Shown here: positions 29,615 to 37,165 of the stretch, one piece after another
How positions within the stretch are numbered: the first letter of the stretch is position 1
Layout: each line of letters opens with the position of its first letter
From: Flavipsychrobacter sp.
GTDB lineage: Bacteria; Bacteroidota; Bacteroidia; Chitinophagales; Chitinophagaceae
Length of the DNA: 64,000 nucleotides
Direction of reading: 5' to 3'
Assembly (NCBI GenBank): GCA_021155965.1
Contig: JAJNBJ010000018.1
Location: 1 to 64,000 of the forward strand
Position numbers and translations under genes: made by a program
Notes under the pieces: generated by a model
Seen by the model: the letters and a program-made list of their open reading frames with translations, nothing else
Told to the model about the DNA's origin: nothing
Database searches by the model: none

Positions 29615-29685
29615 TTCTCTGCTTTAAGGGTAAAACCTGCAAAAGTTGTTGCAGAACAGCTAGGAACCTGAAACTCAACTAATCC

Positions 29686-31065
29686 ATGAACCAAGAATCT
29701 TCGCTGCTATCGGAAATAGCATCTATAGAGTGTTTAGGTAAAGCCTGGAAAGCTCTAAACAAATCAAATTTATCTTCTCGCGGCCTTTCAAATATTTCGA
29801 TAAAAGAATTTGAATATAGCTTAGATGCAAACCTGATTTCAATTTCCCAATCTCTCCTTGCAGGAAAATATCGTTTTTCTAATGTTAGAGCAGTGACAAT
29901 TCCCAAAAGTAATGGCAATGGTTTGCGACCATTACGAGTCGGTGAGGTAAAAGATAGAATTGTACAAAAAGCTCTGTCTATGAAAATAGATTCATTATTA
30001 ACTGAAAAATTTAATCTAAATAATGAATGTAGTTTTGCATACAGAAGAAAGAAAAATGTTAGAAATGCAATTGACAAAATGGTTGAGTATTATAATCAAG
30101 GGCACACAATAATTTTAGAAGCTGACATACAAAAGTTTTTTGATACAGTTAATAAAAGCGAACTATTAAAACAAATTCAACAATCCTTACCAGATTCCAG
30201 CATAAATGAATTATTAGCAACAGCAGTAAAACAGGAGATTGGTAACGCTAATGATATCCCTAAAGAAATATTTGAAGAGTATTTTTCAAATAGCGAGAAT
30301 GGCATTCCTCAGGGAAATGCTCTTTCTCCTCTTTTGGCTAATATTTATTTAGCAAGCTTTGATGCCCGCATTATCGCAGATGGCATTAAGATGATAAGAT
30401 ATGCTGACGACTTTATTATTATGTGCAAAAATCAAGCAGATGCGGAATCAGCTTTGGCAATTGCAAAAGAAGAATTGGAAAATAAACTTCATCTAACCCT
30501 ACACCCATTAGGAGATGCGAAGGACGAAAAGGCGAAAACTCGAATCGTGAATCCTAAAATGCATAAGTTTTCATTTTTGTCAATTCGTTTTGATGGCAAA
30601 AGATGTTGGGTAAAAGAGAAAAAAATAGAATCCATTCTTGAAAAAATAAAACAGCTTACTGATGTTCAAAAAATAAGAACACAGCTAACAACTGTCGGCC
30701 TTCTTCCATTAATGAGCTCTTTAAAAAATACAATTGAAGGTTGGATTGCGGCGTATCACTTTGTTGATTTAGATACCGCATTAATTGAAATTGACAAATC
30801 AATCAACCGGAATTTGTATTTAGCGTTTTTAGAATTAGACTTTAAACTTGAGAAAAAATCATTAGAAAAGATTTCTTACAAAGGGAAGAGCAATGAAATA
30901 TTTGCATTAAACAAGCAGCAAAGAATCAATACAGGCATTCCATACTGCCACAAAGTTTGGGAGAGAATGAATAAACAAAATGAGATTAAGAAATTATATC
31001 TTGACGAAAAACCATTACTCAATAAACCAACCAATAAAGCCACAAAATGGAAAGAAGTATCATAA
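29686..31065 (+). CDS. Reverse transcriptase, group II-like, no endonuclease domain
   Basis: A 459-residue RNA-directed DNA polymerase. Visible motifs are RT1 (VTIPKSNGNGLRPL, about 70-83), RT3 with the first catalytic Asp in EADIQKFFD (D147), RT4 GIPQGNALSPLLANIYL (206-222), RT5 RYADD (238-242) and an RT7-like FSFLSIRFDG (about 295-304). A thumb/X-like helical segment (TIEGWIAAYHFVD, about 349-361) follows. There is no HNH domain, no Cas1 fusion and no retron NAXXH/VTG signature, and the motif 4 sequence is not the DGR type. The gene is visibly AT-richer than its neighbours, indicating transfer. A repeat-bounded RNA region precedes it. Relatedness to the unknown-group/defence RTs is possible but unproven. 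Confidence 0.9.
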   Translation: MNQESSLLSEIASIECLGKAWKALNKSNLSSRGLSNISIKEFEYSLDANLISISQSLLAGKYRFSNVRAVTIPKSNGNGLRPLRVGEVKDRIVQKALSMKIDSLLTEKFNLNNECSFAYRRKKNVRNAIDKMVEYYNQGHTIILEADIQKFFDTVNKSELLKQIQQSLPDSSINELLATAVKQEIGNANDIPKEIFEEYFSNSENGIPQGNALSPLLANIYLASFDARIIADGIKMIRYADDFIIMCKNQADAESALAIAKEELENKLHLTLHPLGDAKDEKAKTRIVNPKMHKFSFLSIRFDGKRCWVKEKKIESILEKIKQLTDVQKIRTQLTTVGLLPLMSSLKNTIEGWIAAYHFVDLDTALIEIDKSINRNLYLAFLELDFKLEKKSLEKISYKGKSNEIFALNKQQRINTGIPYCHKVWERMNKQNEIKKLYLDEKPLLNKPTNKATKWKEVS

Positions 31066-31204
31066 ATGAAGGTAGCATCGTGTCCCTCCTGTTGTTCCGG
31101 ATTAGGCAATATGCAAAATATTGAAAGTAATGAATAACTTTCAACTCATGCCATTTGTAAAAGCCGCGTATGAATACTGATATTTTAAAATTCGTTCCGG
31201 ATTC

Positions 31205-31339
31205 TGGCTGGGTTGTAGAAAATCAGATTTAGTCTGATTTGCTTTGATGAAAGCAATGGTGAGTCTTTAAAGGCATCCCGTACAGAATAGTTTATAAGTT
31301 ATAAAGTACAACCCCTGATGGCATTTAAATCCATATTTT
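31205..31339 (+). ncRNA. Candidate IS110 bridge RNA segment
   Basis: The left-end non-coding segment folds into consecutive hairpins: AAATCAGA / TCTGATTT (31220-31240), TTGCTTT / AAAGCAA (31239-31256), and TTTATAA / TTATAAA closed by an outer GTAC pair (31280-31309). IS110-group elements encode a bridge RNA in this position that pairs with donor and target DNA. The guide loops were not assigned. Confidence 0.5.
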
Positions 31340-32686
31340 ATGTCACAGAAAAAAGTAAATCTTCCCGTTGTCAATCCTCATGCGGCAGGTATTGACATTG
31401 GTTCACGAGTACATTTCGTGGCTGTCGGGCAAAATTCCGAAGACGTTAAGAGTTTCGGTTGCTATACCAATGATTTGGTCAGACTGTCGCGATGGCTAAA
31501 ATCAGAAGGTGTCACATCTGTTGCGATGGAAAGCACTGGCAGCTATTGGAAAGGCGTCTTTCAGCAACTACAGCATGATGGCTTTGAAGTTATCCTGGTT
31601 AATGGCAAGCATACCCATAATGTAAAAGGCAAGAAAACGGATGTGCTCGATTGCCAATGGATACAAAGACTACACAGCCTGGGCTTGCTTAGCGGCAGTT
31701 TTTTACCTGATGAATTTACCACTGAGTTAAGACAGTATGCTAGAAACAGGGAACAGCTCATTGAACAAGCCGGCGCTTATGCCACGAAAATGAAACAAGC
31801 TTTGAGGCTCATGAATATCCGCCTCGATGTTGCAATAAGGGACATTACAGGAGAATCCGGCAGAGCGATTGTCAGCGCGATTCTTCAAGGCCAGAGAGAT
31901 CCCGCAGCCTTAGCATCGCTGGCAAACTTCAGGGTTAAAAAGAGTAAACAAGAGATTGCATCTTCTTTGGAAGGAAATTGGAGAGAAGAATATCTGTTTG
32001 AACTCAGGTTAAGCCAGGAGCTTTTCGATATTTTTCAGCAGAAAATTGCAGAATGCGACAAACAAATAGACCAATTGTTAAAGAAACATTTGCAAGAAAA
32101 AGCAGCTGCATCAGCAAACACCAGTGTAGCTATTGTAAAAAAGAAGATCAACAAAAATGCTCCAAAGCTACCGTTACAACAATTAAGCATACAATTGACT
32201 GGAGGGATCAATCTGTATGAAGTAGAGGGTGTTTCTGATGCTACAGTTTTAGCAATATTATCAGAAACCGGATTTGATTTAAGCAAATTTCCAACCGCAA
32301 AACACTTTTCAAGTTGGATGGCTTTATCACCCAACAATAAAATATCCGGCGGCAAAATCCTTAGTAGCCACGTAGCTCATCACAATAATAAGCTGGCGCA
32401 AGCCCTGCGTAGAGCCGCAAATGCTATTGGCAATATGAAGACAGGTAAACTCAACCAGTTCTTTAAGCGAATCGCATTTAAATATGGGAGGATGGCGGCG
32501 ATCACAGCTACAGCAAGAAAATTATCCGTAATAATCTGGAATATGCTTACAAAAAAAGAGCCTTACCGCTACGAAGAAACAACGATTTATGTCGCAAAAT
32601 TACGCAGGCTGCAGTTAAAAAGTATTCAACGGAAAATTCGAGCGCTCAACATTCAACAAAATGAACTGAATTTTGTAAACGTATGA
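31340..32686 (+). CDS. IS110-family transposase
   Basis: A 448-residue bridge-RNA-guided recombinase. The N-terminal RuvC-like DEDD domain shows D19 (AGIDIG), E64 (AMESTG), D101 and D104 (KTDVLDCQW). The C-terminal Tnp domain contains LSPNNKISGGK with the candidate nucleophilic serine S336. A coiled-coil linker rich in Gln/Lys connects them (about 225-260). The reading frame is intact, so the element may be active. It is inserted between the RT gene and a small membrane protein gene. Confidence 0.93.
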   Translation: MSQKKVNLPVVNPHAAGIDIGSRVHFVAVGQNSEDVKSFGCYTNDLVRLSRWLKSEGVTSVAMESTGSYWKGVFQQLQHDGFEVILVNGKHTHNVKGKKTDVLDCQWIQRLHSLGLLSGSFLPDEFTTELRQYARNREQLIEQAGAYATKMKQALRLMNIRLDVAIRDITGESGRAIVSAILQGQRDPAALASLANFRVKKSKQEIASSLEGNWREEYLFELRLSQELFDIFQQKIAECDKQIDQLLKKHLQEKAAASANTSVAIVKKKINKNAPKLPLQQLSIQLTGGINLYEVEGVSDATVLAILSETGFDLSKFPTAKHFSSWMALSPNNKISGGKILSSHVAHHNNKLAQALRRAANAIGNMKTGKLNQFFKRIAFKYGRMAAITATARKLSVIIWNMLTKKEPYRYEETTIYVAKLRRLQLKSIQRKIRALNIQQNELNFVNV

Positions 32687-32866
32687 TAATCAGCAAATCG
32701 AGTGTCAGTTATACAGAATTTATATCCGGAACTGCTAATAAGCCCCGTTCTACGAACGGTATTTAAAATACTAACCCATCATTTAAGGTTCATTAGCACA
32801 ATCGAATATTTGCTTACTTTTCAACAAGATTTTTTATATATTGTGTGTGTCTTCTAAAAATTACCA

Positions 32867-33286
32867 ATGAGTGAAAAAGAAAATTCGCAGATGCAGAATC
32901 TAATGGCATATACTGTATTTCATATTGGTGTTTACATTTCCATACTCGGTGTTATTCTTGGAGCCCAGATCGCAGACAGCATTAACTACAGCTTTTTTAA
33001 AGTACCCTTCGCTTTTTTACTCATAGCCGGATTATGCGGCGGCGTTATCGCTAGTAATATTCCCGAAACAGATGACTTCGACACCTTTAAAGAAAAGAAA
33101 ATTGGTCCGTGGGGAATGGAACTATTTAAATATCGTGTTTGGGCAACAGTAGAACATGTTACTTTTTGGTTCGCAGTACTTTATATCGCTTTGCCTGCTT
33201 TATTCTGTGATGGCAAACCATATATGCAAGATAAGCCTGCTCACAAATCGGACACTGTATGCAATTGCAGTCACTCTAAACAATAA
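32867..33286 (+). CDS. Small three-span membrane protein
   Basis: A 139-residue protein with predicted membrane spans at about 17-36, 45-62 and 96-114 and a Cys/His-rich hydrophilic tail (KPAHKSDTVCNCSHSK). No family recognised. It lies on the same strand as the RT and IS110 genes, 180 bp after the transposase stop. If the IS inserted into a pre-existing operon, this could once have followed the RT gene directly. Confidence 0.6.
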   Translation: MSEKENSQMQNLMAYTVFHIGVYISILGVILGAQIADSINYSFFKVPFAFLLIAGLCGGVIASNIPETDDFDTFKEKKIGPWGMELFKYRVWATVEHVTFWFAVLYIALPALFCDGKPYMQDKPAHKSDTVCNCSHSKQ

Positions 33287-33330
33287 ACAAAGTTTCCCGT
33301 CCTCGTCTGTCCTAATAAAAAAGCAACACT

Positions 33331-33459
33331 CATCCTCGTTTGCAACGGGTAAGGGCTAGCACACACGCAATAGAACCCCACTAGTCCTCGTTTGTACTAA
33401 AAAAAACAAAACTCATCCTCGTTTGCAACGAGGATGAACCGGAACAGCGTTTGCAACGC
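33331..33459. repeat. REP-like palindromes with TTGCA loop
   Basis: A perfect 9-bp hairpin CATCCTCGT-TTGCA-ACGAGGATG lies at 33414-33436. Related units are a partial copy at 33331-33347, a degenerate GTCCTCGTTTGTAC at 33384-33397 and GCGT-TTGCA-ACGC at 33447-33459. A further degenerate TCCTCGT copy occurs near 33300. These resemble the REPs accompanying RAYT transposases in Bacteroidota. Confidence 0.6.
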
Positions 33460-33508
33460 GACTACGGGATATACATAACGAGGAAAAAAAATCACTACAT
33501 TAGCCATA

Positions 33509-33652
33509 ATGTCGGGCGATAGATATTTTATTACAGACGCCCTGCGCGAGCATGTTGGTCGGAAAATAAGACCAACACGGGCTAAAAAAAAATATTGCCT
33601 GCTGCATCGCCATAGTTACGAGACAAATATAATAATTTCATTCAGAGTTTAA
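33509..33652 (+). pseudogene. Possible remnant of a REP-associated (RAYT) transposase
   Basis: A 47-codon open frame starts MSGDRYFITD, similar to the amino end of IS200-like RAYT transposases of this phylum, and then leaves that pattern. A hairpin (TGTTGGTC / GACCAACA) lies inside the divergent part. Its position directly after the REP array supports a deleted RAYT gene. Similarity is from memory of the family and rests on about ten residues. Confidence 0.4.
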
Positions 33653-33773
33653 GTATTCCTGTCTCTCTCCGCCTGCATTGGTGTCCTCTCCAACACGCTC
33701 GTGGAGGGTAATCACTCCCCGTTAATGTCCCCCGGCCTGCGTTATGCAGTTGCGGAACACACGGGAATCAGGG

Positions 33774-35102
33774 TTATTGTTTTACGAACTTCCTGACCAC
33801 AACACCATCGTCCTTTTGCAGCCTGATGAAATATATGCCTGGTGGCAACTGTGCTATGGGAACAACATTCAATTCCATTATTACCGGCTGCTGCATTACC
33901 GTATTACCTGCAATACCTGTAATGCTGAATGACCGGTATGTGAAGGGCGAGGCTATAATGGAAAGTTCATTGGTAGCGGGATTGGGGAACATAGACAACT
34001 CATCATTTGCATATGCGCTAATGCCGGTAGATGGGGGCGCAGGTATCTTACGGATACGATCGTTTAGCCAATCTGCGATATAAGCACTGCCGTCGCTTGC
34101 AAAGGCAATACTCGCAGGCCTATCCACCTTGGCTGCAGTAGCAGGCCCGCCATCGCCGGAGAAACCACAGACACCCGTGCCAACATAAGTGCTGATAATA
34201 CCCGCCGTATTTACTTTGCGTATTTTGCAGCCAAGCCCGTCTGCTATATACAGGTTACCGGCTGCATCAAAAGCAACATTACCGGGATTATTCAATAGTG
34301 CTGCTGTTGCCGGACCTCCGTCACCACTGCTACCAGATGTGCCGTTACCTGCAATAGTAGTGATGATCCCGGCAGTGCTTATCTTCCGTACCCTGCGACC
34401 ACCTACCTCCCCTACAAATATATTGCCCGCCCCATCCAGGGTAAGACCCAACGGACCATTTATCATAGCTGCGGTTGCAGCCCCGCCATCGCCCGAAAAC
34501 CCGGCTGTGCCTGTGCCTGCAACAGTGCTTATAACACCAGATGTATTTACCTTGCGTATTCGATGCCCGTTGGCCTCGGTAATGTACATATTGCCCGATG
34601 CATCAAAGACAACACCCGAAGGAGCATATAACTGCGCTGTAGTGGCAGGCAGGCCATCGCCGCCTGATGATGCAGTACCATCACCCGCTACTGTAGTAAT
34701 AATACCGGAAGTACTTATTTTCCGTACCCTATGGTTGGCCCTGTCGACAACATAAACATTCCCTGCAACATCTAAACACAGATCGAACGGCTCCAAGAAC
34801 CTAGCCGCAGTTGCGGGACCACCGTCGCCAGAGAAGCCTGAAGTACCATCGCCGGCTATTGTACTGATGATTCCTGATGAATTAACTTTGCGTACGCGAT
34901 AGTTGCCGTCATCTGCGATATATACGTTACCTGAGCCGTCAGTTATTACGCCCGACGGAAGATTTATTGCAGCGGCTGTGGCAGCACCTCCATCTCCGCT
35001 AAAAGATGCTGCACCAGTGCCTGCATAGGTGTAAATATTCTGGGCTGTGGCATTATGTAAAAAACTGGACAGCACAAAGGCTGCAAGGAGGTATTTCTTC
35101 AT
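33774..35102 (-). CDS. NHL-repeat protein with type IX secretion sorting tail
   Basis: A 442-residue secreted protein. The signal peptide ends ATAQ at about residue 21. Six near-identical repeats of about 55 residues follow, each with a SGDGG.ATAA core and a GNVYIADxxNxRVRKV strand, forming an NHL-type six-bladed propeller. The C-terminal 80 residues are a type A sorting domain (MFPNPATNELSI, ending PGIYFIRLQKDDGVVVRKFVKQ), so the protein is exported by the type IX system that contains SprA. Ligand unknown. Confidence 0.92.
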   Translation of the reverse strand: MKKYLLAAFVLSSFLHNATAQNIYTYAGTGAASFSGDGGAATAAAINLPSGVITDGSGNVYIADDGNYRVRKVNSSGIISTIAGDGTSGFSGDGGPATAARFLEPFDLCLDVAGNVYVVDRANHRVRKISTSGIITTVAGDGTASSGGDGLPATTAQLYAPSGVVFDASGNMYITEANGHRIRKVNTSGVISTVAGTGTAGFSGDGGAATAAMINGPLGLTLDGAGNIFVGEVGGRRVRKISTAGIITTIAGNGTSGSSGDGGPATAALLNNPGNVAFDAAGNLYIADGLGCKIRKVNTAGIISTYVGTGVCGFSGDGGPATAAKVDRPASIAFASDGSAYIADWLNDRIRKIPAPPSTGISAYANDELSMFPNPATNELSIIASPFTYRSFSITGIAGNTVMQQPVIMELNVVPIAQLPPGIYFIRLQKDDGVVVRKFVKQ

Positions 35103-35575
35103 ATTGTTTCATTTAAGGTGTATTCAAATATAAGAACAGAAATATTGAAATCCTAATCCCGCATCTCCTGATTTATAGAATTTTCGGTTGTTGGTGTTGA
35201 GGCGTAGCTTTGCGAGTAGCCCACAACAACTCTCGCGCAGGATAACCTCGCAGGAAACAGAGCTATACAGCGTTTAACAAAACTGCAACACTTCCCTGCC
35301 AACCATCAATGTGTTTACCCTGTCTTATTACAGGCCTGCCCTTTATATTCAGTACTGGCAGGCAAAAGTTCTTTGAGAGATTCGTTTATTGATAATCAAT
35401 ACTTATTTGCGCAAACCGTGCGCAAATAGTGCGCAAAAAATATTGTGAAATATACTTTGGTTCAACCAGTTATACATAGCACTGTTGTTACAAAAAAATG
35501 TACAAAATGCGCAGTGAAAACACGGCAATCGGGACAGCAGGATCAACCACAAAACAAAATTTTTCGTTAACGTAC
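35103..35575. other. Intergenic region with phased motifs
   Basis: No gene supported. An inverted repeat with GTTGTTGG and CCACAACAAC arms flanks about 25 bp near 35186-35230, and the phased TGCGCAAA array lies at 35406-35437. The rest is AT-rich DNA without recognised features. Confidence 0.5.
35406..35437. repeat. Second phased TGCGCAAA array
   Basis: The palindrome TTTGCGCAAA (35406-35415) contains one TGCGCAAA at 35408. Further copies start at 35419 and 35430, giving exact 11-bp steps. The motif is the complement of that in the array at 9322-9393. It lies about 300 bp upstream of the NHL gene start. Confidence 0.65.
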
Positions 35576-36076
35576 TCAATACTGCTTTACAGATACAGAC
35601 ACTTCGCCATTGGCAATAGTAACAATGAATATCCTGCCAAACTCATCATCCGGCAGGTCGGTATAAGTGTCCTTGCCGGTTATAACGTTTACGAGTTGCG
35701 GTATGGTATTGGAGTGGCCAACAACCACTATTGTTTTGCCTGCCTGCTGTTTCAATAGCTGGGCAAATGTGTGCTGGTCTGCTGCGCTGTAAGTTTGTAT
35801 TGGCTTGCCATATTGCGTGGCAAGCGGCGTGAGGGTTTGCATGGTGCGCGTTGTGGCAGTGCTGTAGAACAGGTCGGGCTTCCATGCTGCCAAGGTGGTT
35901 TTCAGCCGCTGGGCACGCTGCTTGCCTTTCTCAGTAAGGGCAGGGTCTTTTCCCGTCAGCTCTTTTTCGGCATGGCGCAGCAGTATTATGGTGACAGGTT
36001 TGTTCTGCTGCGCGTGCAGCGGTGTTAGCGCCACGCTTATTAAAACCAGCAATATGGATGCAAATGAAAGCCTCAT
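35576..36076 (-). CDS. Histidine phosphatase family protein, secreted
   Basis: A 166-residue phosphatase of the SixA/phosphoglycerate-mutase superfamily. Signal peptide to about residue 22 (PLHAQ). The catalytic LLRHAEK motif (RH plus the variable third residue Ala) is at 34-40, and the second histidine is in VVVGHSNTIPQLV. The periplasmic location and small size suggest a SixA-like or lipid phosphatase role. Substrate unknown. Confidence 0.88.
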   Translation of the reverse strand: MRLSFASILLVLISVALTPLHAQQNKPVTIILLRHAEKELTGKDPALTEKGKQRAQRLKTTLAAWKPDLFYSTATTRTMQTLTPLATQYGKPIQTYSAADQHTFAQLLKQQAGKTIVVVGHSNTIPQLVNVITGKDTYTDLPDDEFGRIFIVTIANGEVSVSVKQY

Positions 36077-36156
36077 ACGTCAAATATACGGCAGTAGAAC
36101 ATTAACTATATCTTCAGATATAAGTTGTTTAATTTACTGCTGTTTAACGAGGGAAT

Positions 36157-36546
36157 ATGAAGCTGAAGCTACTTAATGCAGCGCTCATCGTCACATCTGT
36201 AATGGCCTACCTGGAATGGGGGCAGGGCAATAGTATGTTTTTACTAACCGGTGAAGCTGATATTATTAAAGGGCTTTTTACTGACCCTGCTTCTGTGGTA
36301 CATCCTTTTACTTTGATACCGCTTGCGGGTCAACTCATGCTGCTGGCTACCCTTTTCCAGAAGCATCCCGGCAAGGTCTTGACGTTTTTGGGCATGGGCT
36401 GTATAGCGGTGCTGTTGCTGTTCATTTTTGCTATCGGTATAATGAGCCTGAATATAAAGATCTTTGCATCCACACTGCCATTTGTTGTTACCTGTGTACT
36501 CACCGTTATCACCCACAGGAAACAGCGCACCACAGCGCAGGCATAA
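36157..36546 (+). CDS. Hypothetical four-span membrane protein
   Basis: A 129-residue integral membrane protein with spans at about 5-20, 50-66, 76-95 and 100-118, short loops and a basic C terminus. No family recognised. Divergent from the phosphatase gene and followed 71 bp later by the DinB gene. Confidence 0.65.
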   Translation: MKLKLLNAALIVTSVMAYLEWGQGNSMFLLTGEADIIKGLFTDPASVVHPFTLIPLAGQLMLLATLFQKHPGKVLTFLGMGCIAVLLLFIFAIGIMSLNIKIFASTLPFVVTCVLTVITHRKQRTTAQA

Positions 36547-36617
36547 CTTATCCTTATAGCATTATTTAGCGTGTTTTGTTGTGTTGGATTACTTTTAATG
36601 CAACAAACACAAAATAT

Positions 36618-37109
36618 ATGGAAGCGCAACTGAATATAGCCATAAATGTAGTATTGAACAGCTGGAATACAATCCTTGGAATGACCATCGGTGTGCTGGA
36701 CAATGTAACTGATGAAGACATGATGCGCGAAGTATCACTTGGAAGAAATACAGGCATCTACCTGCTGGGGCACCTTGTAGCAGTGCATGACAGGATGCTG
36801 CCATTGCTTGGCATTGGTGAGCGTAAATATCCGGAACTGGACGATATCTTCCTGAATACACCCGATAGATCGGGCAAAACAATGCCCCCGGTACAGGAAC
36901 TGCGCGCAAAATGGCTGGAGACAAATAATGCGCTGAATACAGCATTCAGCGCCATGCAACCCATAGACTGGCTGAGCAGGCACACATCAATATCGGAAGA
37001 GGATTTTGCCAAACAGCCGCACCGCAATAAGCTGAATGTGCTTGCCAGCCGCACCACCCACCTTGCCGAACATTATGGCCAGCTGCTATTTTTAAAGCCA
37101 AGAGCGTGA
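36618..37109 (+). CDS. DinB family protein
   Basis: A 163-residue DinB-like four-helix bundle from ATG 36618. The histidines in GHLVAVHDRML (about 53-59) and near the C terminus (THLAEHYGQLLF) are arranged as in the metal site of the family. An earlier in-frame ATG at 36576 adds an unrelated leader. It differs clearly from the DinB protein at 25971. Function unassigned. Confidence 0.85.
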   Translation: MEAQLNIAINVVLNSWNTILGMTIGVLDNVTDEDMMREVSLGRNTGIYLLGHLVAVHDRMLPLLGIGERKYPELDDIFLNTPDRSGKTMPPVQELRAKWLETNNALNTAFSAMQPIDWLSRHTSISEEDFAKQPHRNKLNVLASRTTHLAEHYGQLLFLKPRA

Positions 37110-37165
37110 GCCTATAAGCTAACACGAGGCGGTATAAGAGAAATGCCGTAACTTTAAGTACTGAT

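Larger units (their letters stand above)
31194..32732 (+). mobile_element. IS110-family insertion sequence
   Basis: The element contains one transposase gene preceded by about 145 bp and followed by about 46 bp of non-coding DNA. Candidate subterminal inverted repeats are GTTCCGGAT at 31194-31202 and its complement ATCCGGAAC at 32724-32732. No target duplication is expected for this family. The exact outer ends are uncertain; a second GTTCCGGATT at 31094-31103 offers an alternative left end. Confidence 0.65.

Noticed and set aside
29206-31065. Diversity-generating retroelement
   Set aside because: The two 99-bp repeats are identical, with no adenine-specific differences, no target gene lies beside them, and RT motif 4 is not of DGR type.
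29206-31065. Retron
   Set aside because: No NAXXH or VTG signatures, and the repeats are direct rather than the inverted a1/a2 pair of an msr-msd.
29206-31065. Group II intron
   Set aside because: No GUGYG 5' end or recognisable domain V was seen, and the RT lacks an HNH endonuclease domain; the RT is only group II-like.
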